Below, one piece after another: positions 26,916 through 36,093 of a stretch of 64,000 nt of DNA. The stretch lies in assembly GCF_050410795.1 (NCBI RefSeq), contig NZ_CP191258.1, positions 5,084,001-5,148,000 of the forward strand, in the 5' to 3' direction. Position numbers and translations under genes: made by a program. The notes under the pieces were generated by a model that searched no databases, was not told the origin of the DNA, and worked only from the letters and a program-made list of their open reading frames with translations. Source of the DNA: Fontivita pretiosa (GTDB lineage: Bacteria > Planctomycetota > Phycisphaerae > Tepidisphaerales > Tepidisphaeraceae). Position 1 is the stretch's first letter. Each line of letters starts with the position of its first letter.

Positions 26916-27525
26916 CGGGCTGTCGCGAAAAATCTTTCCGCTTCCGCAAGACTGCCCATCGATCCGCAGGCCACTGCTCACCGAGGCGGCGGACCAGCGA
27001 CCGTGGCCCAAGACTCTGCATCGGCGACGAGCCGTCGGCGGCTTCAACAACTCCGCCTGGCACCGCAACCGGCGCAGTTCCTTCACCGCGCTGGCGGCAG
27101 CATGTGGTTGTCAACGTGTTGCCAAAAACTGCAACGGGCGGCGAACGCTGCTTTCGCTGGCCGCAGTTAAGACACCGCAGCACTCACGCTCAGCCGTAGG
27201 TTTGATCAACCGACCGGGGAGATTATGCCGAGCCTGTCGCCCCGAGTCAAGCCTGTGATCCCTGCCGCACAAAGCTCGACATCAGACAGTACGCCGCAGA
27301 ATCGCCCAGGTTCAACCCCCTCCATGGTTCAACCCCCTCAATGCCGCTCGTTGGCCCTCAGTCGCTTCCCGAGGACGCTTTCGCGGAATTGCCTGAATTC
27401 GATCAGGCCGATCAACCGCCAGATGCCCCCGCAGGTTTCGGCCCTGTGCTGCATGTCGCGCACCGCTGCCAGAATTGCCGCGCCGCAACTTTTTGATCAT
27501 AAACACGTTAACAGGAGTCGCGCAC
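26916..27525. other. Long intergenic region upstream of the 16S promoter
   Basis: About 610 bp between the rRNA promoter and the aquaporin gene. A second isolated TTGACA occurs on the minus strand near 27109-27114 without a convincing -10. A 17-bp unit beginning GGTTCAACCCCCTCCAT is repeated in tandem at 27309-27342. No gene with coding support is seen; open frames here look like chance. Confidence 0.5.
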
Positions 27526-28188
27526 ATGGCCATCCGAGCCTGCCTCACCGAGTTCATCGGGACTTTCTTCCTCGTATTCACCATCGGGATGGTCATCCGG
27601 GGCGGCACGACCGATGAACCGCTGTTGCTGGCGCCGCTGGCGATTGGCGGAGTGCTGATGGTCATGGTCTACATGGGCGGGCACATTTCCGGCGGACACT
27701 ATAACCCGGCAGTATCACTGGCGGCGATGCTGCGCGGAAAACTGAGCGGCATCGAATTGGCCCTCTACTGGGCAGCGCAGATTCTGGGGGCGATCGTCGC
27801 GGCACTGATGGTCTACGGCATCCTCTCGAAAACGTTCGCCCCCGCACCGGCACCGGCCGTCGGGATCGCGCGGGCGCTGCTCGTGGAATTCATATTCACC
27901 TTCGCCCTGGCGCTGGTGGTCCTGAACACCGCCACCGCCCCGCGCACCGAAGGAAACTCCTACTTTGGCCTGGCCATCGGATTCACCATCGTGGTCGGGG
28001 CCATTGCCGGCGGCGGCATCTCCGGCGGAGCATACAACCCCGCCGTCGCCATCGGACCGACCCTGGTCGATACCCTGCTGGGCAGCGGAACGCTGCGAGA
28101 CCTGTGGATCTACCTGGTTGCACCGCTGGCGGGCGGCGCCGCGGCCGCAGCCGTGTTTCGCTTCCAGAACCGACCCGACCTTGCCTGA
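27526..28188 (+). CDS. MIP-family aquaporin
   Basis: 220 residues, six helices in two homologous halves, each with an NPA box: GGHISGGHYNPAVSLAAML and GGGISGGAYNPAVAIGPTL. Conducts water or small neutral solutes across the membrane. The second NPA is followed by Val instead of the usual Arg of the ar/R selectivity filter, so the pore should be wider or less proton-selective (inference). ATG 27526 follows ACAGGAG. No glycerol kinase gene nearby, so the substrate is open. Confidence 0.92.
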   Translation: MAIRACLTEFIGTFFLVFTIGMVIRGGTTDEPLLLAPLAIGGVLMVMVYMGGHISGGHYNPAVSLAAMLRGKLSGIELALYWAAQILGAIVAALMVYGILSKTFAPAPAPAVGIARALLVEFIFTFALALVVLNTATAPRTEGNSYFGLAIGFTIVVGAIAGGGISGGAYNPAVAIGPTLVDTLLGSGTLRDLWIYLVAPLAGGAAAAAVFRFQNRPDLA

Positions 28189-28280
28189 TCCTCTCCGCCC
28201 GCTATACTTCTGCCCCCTGACCTGAACGTCCGTCGGCCCATCGTAGCTGGGCACGGACGCGACCTGCTGGAGAGACTGAC

Positions 28281-28595
28281 ATGGCCATTGCAATTGAAGC
28301 CACGCCGGGCGAGATGCTGCGGGTGACGATCCGCAAGACGGTGACGCGGGCGGCGGCAAAAAAGACGCTGGAGCGGCTGTTCATGACCGACCGCACCATC
28401 CGCGGACCCATCGAAAAACGCAGCCGAAACTTCAAGGAAATCCCCAAGCGTCGCGGTGGCCGAATCTGGACCAAACGTCCCAACAAGGTCCATCCCGAGT
28501 TGAGCCGGGGCACGGTCGCCACCATCAAAGCCACCCCGCAGCACCTGCGCGACCTGGCCAGCGTCAGCGAGTTCGTGGAAGTGGCTAAGGCATAG
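28281..28595 (+). CDS. Small basic conserved-looking protein
   Basis: 104 residues, strongly basic, no signal or membrane segment. Notable stretches: MLRVTIRKTVTRAAAKKTLE, RSRNFKEIPKRRGGRIWTKR and KATPQHLRDLASVSEFVEVA. The charge pattern suggests nucleic-acid or ribosome binding, but no family is recognised. ATG 28281 is preceded by GGAGAG. It lies 92 bp after the aquaporin gene and converges with the response regulator gene. Confidence 0.6.
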   Translation: MAIAIEATPGEMLRVTIRKTVTRAAAKKTLERLFMTDRTIRGPIEKRSRNFKEIPKRRGGRIWTKRPNKVHPELSRGTVATIKATPQHLRDLASVSEFVEVAKA

Positions 28596-28681
28596 CCGAT
28601 GCCGCCGCACACGAAATGCCCTGCACCGGATGAAGCGCCGAACAGATTGGACCTTCGGCGTTGCGGCGGTTGGCACTGGCG

Positions 28682-29068
28682 TCAGTTCGGCTTGCCCCCC
28701 AGCATGTCCAACAGGGCGTCCAAATCGAACGGTTTGGCCATGAACGCCACCGGCACGCCGCGCAGCGCGCTGGCTTCGTATTCACCGCTGATGGCGATGA
28801 TCCTGGCCGGGCGTCGGGATTCGGGCAGGGCCATGCAGTGATGCAGCAGCTCAAAGCCATCCATCACCGGCATTCGCAGGTCGGTTAGAAGAATGTCGAA
28901 ACGTTGCGTCAGAAGGTAACCCAGCCCCTCTTCTCCATCACGGGCGGTGACGACTTCTGCGCCCGCCTCACGAAGCAGTCTGCTCATCGCCAAACGAGTC
29001 GGGGCATGATCCTCGACGACGAGGATCCGTGATTTTTTGGGTAAGGCACGTTCTGACGGATTGGACAT
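28682..29068 (-). CDS. Single-domain response regulator
   Basis: 128 residues, a complete receiver domain with no output domain: acidic pair in RILVVEDHAPTR, phosphoacceptor Asp in ILLTDLRMPVMDGFELLHHC, Ser in IAISGEYEAS and Lys in FMAKPFDLDALL. Such CheY/Spo0F-like proteins relay phosphate or bind a target directly. ATG 29068 is chosen; an ATG pair at 29083 is possible. It lies 129 bp downstream of bpt on the same strand. The two large hybrid kinases of this window are far away, and no link can be shown. Confidence 0.85.
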   Translation of the reverse strand: MSNPSERALPKKSRILVVEDHAPTRLAMSRLLREAGAEVVTARDGEEGLGYLLTQRFDILLTDLRMPVMDGFELLHHCMALPESRRPARIIAISGEYEASALRGVPVAFMAKPFDLDALLDMLGGKPN

Positions 29069-29196
29069 GGGACTGATCATCATCACAACTGGCTGCGTCG
29101 CCCGACCGCCAGGGTCCATCGGGTGCTGTCTACCATTGTAACCTCCGCATTCCCTTTCTGTAGTCTGCAAGCGCCGTGCACACTGTATGAGATCGG

Positions 29197-30033
29197 TCAC
29201 GGTCTGTCACGTCCAGCAGGCTGCCGCCACCTGCCGTCGGTGCCGAGAAGCTGATGCGGGCGGAAGCCGCTCTTGTATTGCATTGCACTGCATCCGTAAA
29301 CCCAATATCCAAGGTAATAGTAGGGAATGCAATGATCGCGGGCGTAGCGGATCTCGCACAACGCCGCATACGTGCCCAGCCCCCGCCTCGCGGCCGGCGG
29401 GGAAGGATCAAAAAAGCAGTAGACGCTGCTCAGCGACGCCGCGCACACGTCGCAGATCCCCACCGCCAGCAGCCTCCCGTCCGCATCGCGGTACGTGAAT
29501 TCGATGGTCTGCACCGGCGAATCGTAAAGAAATCGCACGAACTCCTCACGCCGATCATCCTCGTCATCCGGGCCAACCTGACCATGCCATTCACGCAGAT
29601 ACCGGTAATACAGCTCGAGCTTTTCATCGGTGGGCCTGGGCCGAGGATCGACCGCCACCTGAACGTCCGCGTTTCTCTTCAGGCACCTGCGCTGCGACTT
29701 GCTGGGCCGAAACTGCTCCACCAATACCCGCAGCGGCATGCATTGGCGGCATCCCCTGCACGCTGGCTGATAGATGAAGTCCCCGCTGCGACGGAAACCG
29801 GCATCCATCAGCGCGTGATAAAGCATCGGCGGCACCCGCCTGGATACCAGCGCCCGCATCTGCGCCATTCGTCCCGGCAGGTACACGCACGGGTGCTCGG
29901 GCAACGTCACCAGCGGCAGCGGCAGCGGCGCCGGCCAAGACGGGTAATGCGAAAACTCCTGTTCAGGCTCGTGGTTCCGGTGCACCGAACCGGACTGCCC
30001 AACATCCTGTGCCGAAACGTCCGGCAACTGCAT
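29197..30033 (-). CDS. bpt: Aspartate/glutamate leucyltransferase (Bpt)
   Basis: 278 residues, ATE/Bpt family of the N-end rule: transfers Leu (Bpt) or Arg (ATE) from tRNA to N-terminal acidic residues, marking proteins for ClpS/ClpAP. The Cys-rich N-terminal region (YQPACRGCRQCMPLRVLVEQ) follows DAGFRRSGDF; RPSKSQRRCLKRNADV and YYLGYWVYGCSAMQYKSGFR are strong family signatures. GAGGGAA precedes ATG 30033. It lies 49 bp after proS, so an operon is likely. Confidence 0.9.
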   Translation of the reverse strand: MQLPDVSAQDVGQSGSVHRNHEPEQEFSHYPSWPAPLPLPLVTLPEHPCVYLPGRMAQMRALVSRRVPPMLYHALMDAGFRRSGDFIYQPACRGCRQCMPLRVLVEQFRPSKSQRRCLKRNADVQVAVDPRPRPTDEKLELYYRYLREWHGQVGPDDEDDRREEFVRFLYDSPVQTIEFTYRDADGRLLAVGICDVCAASLSSVYCFFDPSPPAARRGLGTYAALCEIRYARDHCIPYYYLGYWVYGCSAMQYKSGFRPHQLLGTDGRWRQPAGRDRP

Positions 30034-30082
30034 GACGTTCCCTCGTCTGGCGAGCGGCGATGCTCACGGCCCGCCACTGGGT

Positions 30083-31612
30083 TCAGTACGCCTGGGCAAA
30101 CAACACCTGCGTTCCGGTCTCGCGCCCGCTATAGATGCACCGCCCGCTGGTGCCCGGCTGCTCGAACGGAATCACCCGGACGGTAGCCTTGGTCTCGGCC
30201 TTGATCTGCGCTTCGGCCTGGCGGTCGGGTTCGAAGTACGCACGCACGAACCCGCCGTGCTCGGCCAGAATCCGCTTCATTTCATCATAGCTCATGGCCT
30301 GGCGAGTATTCTCGTCGCGGAATCTGCGGGCGCGCTCCAGCAGGGCGTTGTGCAGCCCGGCGAGTTTCGAGCTTAGCCATTGCGGGCTGATCTGATCGAG
30401 CCGCACGCTGTCCTTGCCGCGATCCAGGCGGCATTTGACCACCACGGTGGCCTGCTCAACGTCCCGCGGCCCGACTTCGATCCGGAAAGGCACGCCCCGC
30501 TGCTCCCAGTGATAGTGCTTGTCCCCGGGCCGGGCGTCGCGCCAATCCACCACAATCTTCTGGTGCGTCGCCTTGTTGAAGAAGTACGACTGGATCTGCG
30601 CGGCGGAAGTCACTGCTGCGGATGCAGGTCCGTCGATGAGCCGCTCGATGAGCGTGCCGATGAAACTCTGGACCTGCTGGCGTTCCTGCTCGGAGCGGTA
30701 GATCGGCACGATCGCCACCACCACCGGCGCCACGTTCGGCGGCAGCACCAATCCCTCGTCGTCGCTGTGAGCCATGATCATCGCCCCGATCAGCCGTGTG
30801 CTCACCCCCCAGCTTGTCGTGTGCACGTACTGCTGCTGCTGGTCGCGTCCGAGGAACTTGATCTCAAACGCCCGGGAAAAGTTCTGCCCCAGGTAGTGGC
30901 TCGTGCCGCACTGAAGCGCCTTGCCATCCTGCATCAACCCCTCGATGCAGTACGTCGTCACCGCGCCGGGAAACTTTTCCGATTCAGTCTTGGTGCCTTT
31001 GATCACCGGGATCGCCAGAGTCTGCTCGGCAAAGTCGGCATACACATCCAGCATCCGCAGCGTCTCCTGCTGCGCCTCCTCGGCGGTTTCATGTGCGGTG
31101 TGCCCTTCCTGCCAGAGGAACTCCGCCGTTCGCAGAAACAGCCGCGTGCGCATTTCCCAGCGCATCACGTTGCACCACTGGTTGATCAGAACCGGAAGAT
31201 CCCGATAGCTCTGAATCCACTGGCTGTACATGTGCCCGATGACCGTCTCGCTGGTCGGGCGGATGATCAGCGGCTCTTCCAGCGGCTCGCCGGCGGGACG
31301 AAGGCCCTGCGGCGTCTTCTCCAGCCTGGTGTGCGTCACGATCGCACATTCCATCGCGAAGCCCTCGACATGCTCGGCCTCTTTGGCCAGGAAGCTCATC
31401 GGGATCAGCAGCGGAAAATACGCGTTGACATGTCCGGTTTCCTTGAAGCGTCGATCCAGGTCGCGCTGGATCGCCTCCCAGATCGCGTAGCCCTCCGGCC
31501 GAATCACCATGCAACCCTTCACCGGCGCATAATCCGCGAGCTGCGCCGCCTTGATCACGTCCAAATACCACTGCGCATAATCCTGCGAACGAGGCTTGAT
31601 GTTCTTGGCCAT
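30083..31612 (-). CDS. proS: Prolyl-tRNA synthetase, archaeal/eukaryotic type
   Basis: 509 residues. A class II synthetase of the shorter ProS type without the bacterial INS editing domain: KGCMVIRPEGYAIWEAIQRD, motif 2 region CNVMRWEMRTRLFLRTAEFL, WQEGHTAHETAEEAQQETL, TTYCIEGLMQDGKALQCGTS and motif 3 near TTSWGVSTRLIGAMIMAHSD. The C-terminus ends LFAQAY with the terminal Tyr typical of this type. TATGAT lies 9 nt before the start codon and no Shine-Dalgarno is seen. It follows the membrane protein gene by 20 bp. Confidence 0.95.
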   Translation of the reverse strand: MAKNIKPRSQDYAQWYLDVIKAAQLADYAPVKGCMVIRPEGYAIWEAIQRDLDRRFKETGHVNAYFPLLIPMSFLAKEAEHVEGFAMECAIVTHTRLEKTPQGLRPAGEPLEEPLIIRPTSETVIGHMYSQWIQSYRDLPVLINQWCNVMRWEMRTRLFLRTAEFLWQEGHTAHETAEEAQQETLRMLDVYADFAEQTLAIPVIKGTKTESEKFPGAVTTYCIEGLMQDGKALQCGTSHYLGQNFSRAFEIKFLGRDQQQQYVHTTSWGVSTRLIGAMIMAHSDDEGLVLPPNVAPVVVAIVPIYRSEQERQQVQSFIGTLIERLIDGPASAAVTSAAQIQSYFFNKATHQKIVVDWRDARPGDKHYHWEQRGVPFRIEVGPRDVEQATVVVKCRLDRGKDSVRLDQISPQWLSSKLAGLHNALLERARRFRDENTRQAMSYDEMKRILAEHGGFVRAYFEPDRQAEAQIKAETKATVRVIPFEQPGTSGRCIYSGRETGTQVLFAQAY

Positions 31613-31632
31613 AGGCGGCGAATCATAGCGGC

Positions 31633-33195
31633 TTATCGACCATCGATCACGCGCAGCGGACGATACACCAGATACCGGTCATTCCATGCCACAAGCCGGT
31701 AGTTGCTCAGGACACGCTCGACAAACCCGGGGCCAAAGTGCGAGCCGTGATACCACGCCCTGCCTCCCTCCCTGCTGGGGTCGGTCAACAGCACCACCGC
31801 CCGGAACTGACGCGCCTCCAGCTTCGACCAGAGCCGCTGGGCAAACGAGGCGTCCTCCAGCGCGATCACGCGAAACAGGAACGGGTCGAGCATGTACACC
31901 GCTTCGCCGGCGAAGATCGGAACCAGCGGGTCCTCCGAGAGGATCGGGCCGTCCCTTCGGTCACCCACATTGTCGAGGACGTGCAGGATCTGCTGGCGAT
32001 GCGAAGTTGATGCGCGGTCGTCGCGAATCTCCTCGTACAGCACCGCTGCCGACGCCAGCGCCAGCACCGCCATCGCGGCCTTGGCGAACGCGAGGCGATG
32101 CGGGAATCGCGCTACCTGCCACGCCAGCGCGACCGTGGCGGCGACGTCCAAGTCCACCAGATGGTTGGCCTCGGTGCCGGGCGAGGCGAAGATCAGCAGC
32201 GTCGCCCCGCCCGTGAGGATCAACAGAACCGCCGGCAGACTCAGCCATGCGCCTGGTCCTGCCGGCAGCAGCGCCGCCATCGCCAGCAGGATCAGCACGA
32301 ATCCGGGCAGATCGAATGAGCGGGACGTGTTGAACAGAAGGTGCGGCGATTCCAGCAGCCGGCCCAGGCTCGCGCCGGCGGTCGCGCAGGCACGCATCGA
32401 CTCCCACGCCCGTCCCTCGCTGGTCCAATAGATCCCCGCCACCATCACGACAATGCCGCAAAGCGTCAACAGCAGGAGCCCGGCCGCGTCACGTCGGCGC
32501 CCCGCCAAAGCCAACCACAGCACAGCCGCGGCCAGGCCGAAAAGCGAGGTAAGCTTCGCCCCAAACGCCAGCACAAACAGCATTGCCGCCAGCATCAGCC
32601 CCGGCCAGCGGACGCAAGTGCCGCCCCCCGGCCGGGGCAGGCACACCACCAGGCCCCAGATGTTCAGCCCCGCCGCCAGAAGGTCCGGGCGAATGTCGCT
32701 CAGGCCCATCTGGACGGATGTGCAGCCCAGCAGCAGCATCGTCGCCCCCGCCGCCAGGGATGGACCAATCCCCAGTCGTCGCAGCAACTGAAATGTGCCC
32801 AGCAGCAGGACAGCCCCCGAACACACGGCCAGCAGGTTTCCCGCGCGGATTGGATCCAGACCGAGCTTGATCAGCCCCGCATGGAGCGTGAAGTGCAGCG
32901 GCATGTACCGTGTGCCGCCATAGCCCGATTCCGAGACCAGCGGCCGATAGAACAGACCATTGGTCAGGTCGATCGCCAGTGTCGTCCACACGCCGGAAAC
33001 GTGGATGATCCCCTCATACCGAGGCAGCGCCCAGATGAGGCGAGCGATGGTCGCGGCCAGCAGCAGTGCCCCCGCCGCCAGCAGCACCCGATCCACGCGC
33101 CTGGCTCGGATGACTTGCCGGGAAGACGAGGCTGCTGTCGCGCCGCCCGGCGCCGCGGCCGCGTGACTGTTGCCATCCGGCCGACGGAGATCCAT
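31633..33195 (-). CDS. Polytopic membrane protein, GT39/ArnT-like
   Basis: 520 residues with about ten hydrophobic helices. The loop after the first helix (SGVWTTLAIDLTNGLFYRPL) and the C-terminal features AWYHGSHFGPGF and TEANHLVDLDVAATVALAWQ resemble GT-C lipid-linked-sugar transferases of the GT39/ArnT group; I see no DxD motif that would settle it. ATG 33195 is chosen over an upstream start because the extra residues are not membrane-like and AAAGGTG lies upstream. It sits downstream of the rho terminator and upstream of proS. Confidence 0.65.
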   Translation of the reverse strand: MDLRRPDGNSHAAAAPGGATAASSSRQVIRARRVDRVLLAAGALLLAATIARLIWALPRYEGIIHVSGVWTTLAIDLTNGLFYRPLVSESGYGGTRYMPLHFTLHAGLIKLGLDPIRAGNLLAVCSGAVLLLGTFQLLRRLGIGPSLAAGATMLLLGCTSVQMGLSDIRPDLLAAGLNIWGLVVCLPRPGGGTCVRWPGLMLAAMLFVLAFGAKLTSLFGLAAAVLWLALAGRRRDAAGLLLLTLCGIVVMVAGIYWTSEGRAWESMRACATAGASLGRLLESPHLLFNTSRSFDLPGFVLILLAMAALLPAGPGAWLSLPAVLLILTGGATLLIFASPGTEANHLVDLDVAATVALAWQVARFPHRLAFAKAAMAVLALASAAVLYEEIRDDRASTSHRQQILHVLDNVGDRRDGPILSEDPLVPIFAGEAVYMLDPFLFRVIALEDASFAQRLWSKLEARQFRAVVLLTDPSREGGRAWYHGSHFGPGFVERVLSNYRLVAWNDRYLVYRPLRVIDGR

Positions 33196-33245
33196 GTCCC
33201 ACCTTTCACCAGCCAGCGAGCGATGGAACCGTTCAATAAGGATAC

Positions 33246-33278
33246 AAAAAAGAGGCGGTCGAGCTACTCGACCGCCTC
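33246..33278 (-). terminator. Rho-independent terminator after rho
   Basis: On the minus strand a perfect 12-bp stem (GAGGCGGTCGAG pairing with CTCGACCGCCTC) with a 3-nt loop, followed by six T. It lies 54 bp after the rho stop codon and separates rho from the next gene. Confidence 0.9.
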
Positions 33279-33331
33279 CTATGCTGCGTTGATCCAATGC
33301 CTGACCGAGCCGACCCGGCCGATCCTGCCGA

Positions 33332-34855
33332 TCAGTCCAGGTTCATGCTCATGAGGAACTGGGCATTGCTGGGCACCTTTTCGAGCCTGGCCTTGAGCAG
33401 CTCGATGGCCTCGACCGGGTTCATATCGCTGAGCACCCGGCGCAGGCGATAGACCAGCTCCAGCTCCTTGGGATCCAGCAGCAGTTCCTCGCGGCGGGTG
33501 CCGGAGGCGTTGATATCGATCGCCGGGTAGACGCGGCGGTCCACCAGGCGGCGGTCCAGATGCAGCTCGGCGTTGCCGGTGCCCTTGAACTCCTCGAAGA
33601 TCACTTCGTCCATCTTGCTGCCGGTGTCGATCAGGGCCGTGGCCAGGATCGTCAGGCTGCCGCCTTCTTCGATGTTACGGGCGGCGCCGAAGAACCGCTT
33701 GGGCTTCTGAAGCGCGTTGGCGTCCACACCGCCGGTCAGGATCTTGCCCGAATGCGGCACTTCCGTGTTGTACGCACGCGCCAGTCGCGTGATCGAGTCC
33801 AGCAGGATCACCACGTCCTTGCCGAATTCGACATAGCGCTTGGCCTTCTCGATGACCATCTCGGCGACCTGCACGTGCCGGCTGGCCGGCTCGTCGAAGG
33901 TCGAGCTGATCACCTCCGCCTTGGTGTTGCGCTCCATGTCGGTCACTTCTTCAGGTCGCTCGTCGATCAGCAGGATGATCAGGATCACGTCCGGATGGTT
34001 CTTGCTGATGGCGTTGGCGATCTTCTGGAGCAGCACCGTCTTGCCGGTTCGCGGCGGAGCGACGATCAGCATTCGCTGCCCGAAGCCGATCGGCGTGACC
34101 AGATCCACAATCCGCATGTTCAGTTCCTTCGGATCGCTCTCCAGGATGATCCGACGGTTGGGATGAAGCGGAGTCAGGTCCTCGAAGTTGGTGATCTCGG
34201 CGATCTTCTCCGGGTCTTCCCCGTTGATCGCCTCCACCCGCAGAAGCGCGAAGTAGCGTTCGGACTCCTTGGGCGGGCGAATCTGCCCCTGGACCACGTG
34301 GCCGTTTCGCAGCCCGAAGCGACGGATCTGCGACGGAGAGATGTAGATGTCATCCGGGCAGGGCAGGTAGTTGTACTCCGGACTGCGCAGGAAGCCGAAC
34401 CCGTCAGGCAGAATCTCCAGAACGCCTTCGCCGTACATCAGCCCGTTCTGGCGGATGCGGGCACGCAGGATCTGGAAGATCAAGTCCTGCTTTTTCATCC
34501 CGATGTAATCGGGGATGCCTTCCTGCTTGGCGATTTCGTGCAACTGGTGCACGTCCATCTGTTGCAGGTCCTTGATGTAGAGCTTGCCGCCCTTGACCTG
34601 TTCGTACTTGGCATTGGTCTCGGCGTCGAGGCTGGCCACGTCCTCCGCTGGCGGCGCCGTCGCGGCGCGCTCTTCGCGTGCGGCGGGCGCGGGCGGAGCC
34701 TCGACGGCCGTCGCCGTGGCCGTGGCGGTCTCGGCGGCGGAGCCTTCGCTGCGCTCGGCGCGATTCTGCTGTTTGTCTTTTTCTTCAACTTCCACCGGTT
34801 CGGTCTCGCGTTGCGTCTGCGACCGCCGGGTGCTGCGGGTTGTGGACTTCGCCAT
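33332..34855 (-). CDS. rho: Transcription termination factor Rho
   Basis: 507 residues. Hexameric RNA-dependent ATPase that ends transcription. A roughly 95-residue Lys/Glu/Ala-rich extension precedes the usual N-terminal domain (LQQMDVHQLHEIAKQEGIPD), then the cold-shock-like RNA-binding fold (GVLEILPDGFGFLRSPEYNY), the P-loop (LIVAPPRTGKTVLLQKIANA), the Q-loop region and the RRVYPAIDINASGTRREELL segment. ATG 34855 has GGAGG 9 nt upstream. The long extension resembles those in other high-GC bacteria. Preceded by a 530-bp leader and followed by a strong intrinsic terminator. Confidence 0.97.
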   Translation of the reverse strand: MAKSTTRSTRRSQTQRETEPVEVEEKDKQQNRAERSEGSAAETATATATAVEAPPAPAAREERAATAPPAEDVASLDAETNAKYEQVKGGKLYIKDLQQMDVHQLHEIAKQEGIPDYIGMKKQDLIFQILRARIRQNGLMYGEGVLEILPDGFGFLRSPEYNYLPCPDDIYISPSQIRRFGLRNGHVVQGQIRPPKESERYFALLRVEAINGEDPEKIAEITNFEDLTPLHPNRRIILESDPKELNMRIVDLVTPIGFGQRMLIVAPPRTGKTVLLQKIANAISKNHPDVILIILLIDERPEEVTDMERNTKAEVISSTFDEPASRHVQVAEMVIEKAKRYVEFGKDVVILLDSITRLARAYNTEVPHSGKILTGGVDANALQKPKRFFGAARNIEEGGSLTILATALIDTGSKMDEVIFEEFKGTGNAELHLDRRLVDRRVYPAIDINASGTRREELLLDPKELELVYRLRRVLSDMNPVEAIELLKARLEKVPSNAQFLMSMNLD

Positions 34856-35385
34856 TTGGCAGGGCCTCCGAAAGAAAAGGTGTGATTGTCTTTTGATTGT
34901 CTGTTTGTGCTGTACCGCTTGGGGCATTGCCTGTGCGACTGCTCCCGGGATCGCCTTTGGCCTGTCCCAGCTCAGCGTGAAAACTGTCGGAAAATTACAA
35001 AACCAGAAAGATGCTCATCGAAACGGAAACAGACAGATGCTCATCCAAAGATGCTCATCGGGCGGGAGCGGTCGGCGGCGTGCCTGTCCTTTTTGCCCGC
35101 CACTCGCCGACGCTGTTTCGTCTGATGGTGTAGATTACTATTACTACACCGAGCATAGGCCCAAGGTTCGGCCCAACTCAAGTTTCTTCAAGAAACCGTC
35201 CCCGAACAACCGTTCCCGGAGCAGACCCCGGAGAATACCCGGGCAAGTCATCCTGGTCGGAGGAAGCGGCCTACCCACTGACCCCGCATCAGCACAGCGG
35301 CGGCCTGCACCCAACCCGCCCGTCGTTGCACCGCCGCCAGCACCTGCGCCCGATGATCTCGCCGCGGCATTCGCTGCCGGATCCG
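34856..35385 (-). promoter_or_regulatory. Long rho upstream region with short repeats
   Basis: About 530 bp without a supported gene between coaE and rho. Three copies of AGATGCTCATC (plus strand) lie at 35009-35019, 35035-35045 and 35049-35059. An inverted repeat GGTGTAG/CTACACC with an AT-rich 10-nt centre lies at 35127-35150. rho is autoregulated through its leader in several bacteria; whether these elements do that here is unknown. Confidence 0.45.
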
Positions 35386-36024
35386 TCAGTGCCGGTCCGT
35401 CGTGGGAACGGTCGCAGCGAGAATACGGGAAAGCACTTCTCTGACTTGAGCGCGAACCACGTCGTCGTTCGCACCTGCGGTATTCCTGACTACATGATCG
35501 GATAAACTTGCCTTCTTGTCTAGGGGCATCTGCAATTTTTCCCGCCGGGCCAGTTCCTCGCCGCTCCAGCCGCGCTGCCGTTGCACGCGCGCCAGCCGGT
35601 CGGACCAGGGGGCATCCACGAACACCACCGCGTCGCATTGGGAGTTCAGCCCCGTCTCGAACAGAAGCGGCGTATCCCAAACAAACGCAACAACTTGCGC
35701 ATCGTTCGCCGCGGATTCCATCTCCCGCTGCCGCATCTGCGCCACCATCGGATGCAACAACTGTTCCAGCCGCTGCCGCTCTTTGGGGTCGGCGAAGATC
35801 AATCGTGCCACCGCCGACCTGTCGATCTCCCCGTTCGCATCGAACACCGCCTCGCCCCACCACTGCCGCAGCGTCTGTTTCACCTGCGGATCCTGATACG
35901 CCCGGCGAACCTGCTCGTCAGAGTCAATGACCCGGCAGCCCAACTCCCCGAACAGCCGGGCAACATAGCTCTTGCCGCTGCCGATCCCCCCAGCCAATCC
36001 AATGATGGGCTTGCCCGCGAACAT
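35386..36024 (-). CDS. coaE: Dephospho-CoA kinase
   Basis: 212 residues. Last step of CoA synthesis: phosphorylates the 3'-OH of the ribose of dephospho-CoA. The P-loop is GLAGGIGSGKS at residues 9-19, followed by CRVIDSDEQVRRAYQDP, HPMVAQMRQRE, FVWDTPLLFETGLNSQCDAV and a basic lid region (RLARVQRQRGWSGEE). ATG 36024 places the P-loop correctly; TAGAAT lies 10 nt upstream with no Shine-Dalgarno. It follows the resident VOC gene by 69 bp on the same strand. Confidence 0.93.
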   Translation of the reverse strand: MFAGKPIIGLAGGIGSGKSYVARLFGELGCRVIDSDEQVRRAYQDPQVKQTLRQWWGEAVFDANGEIDRSAVARLIFADPKERQRLEQLLHPMVAQMRQREMESAANDAQVVAFVWDTPLLFETGLNSQCDAVVFVDAPWSDRLARVQRQRGWSGEELARREKLQMPLDKKASLSDHVVRNTAGANDDVVRAQVREVLSRILAATVPTTDRH

Positions 36025-36093
36025 GCTCGCGGCGATTCTACAGGCGCAAGTCGAACCCTGCCAACCGCCGCCAGCGTCGGCCACACGGCGGCC

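Noticed and set aside
26707..27258. Plus-strand open frames upstream of 16S
   Set aside because: They cross the rRNA leader, boxA and promoter on the other strand and show no protein family features.
27309..27342. 17-bp tandem repeat, two copies
   Set aside because: Only two copies, no flanking genes or direct-repeat array; not a CRISPR and too small to interpret.
30380..31702. 440-codon plus-strand open frame
   Set aside because: Antisense to proS.
35009..35059. AGATGCTCATC triplet as CRISPR
   Set aside because: Repeats of 11 bp with spacings of 15 and 3 bp are far too short and irregular, and no cas genes exist here.
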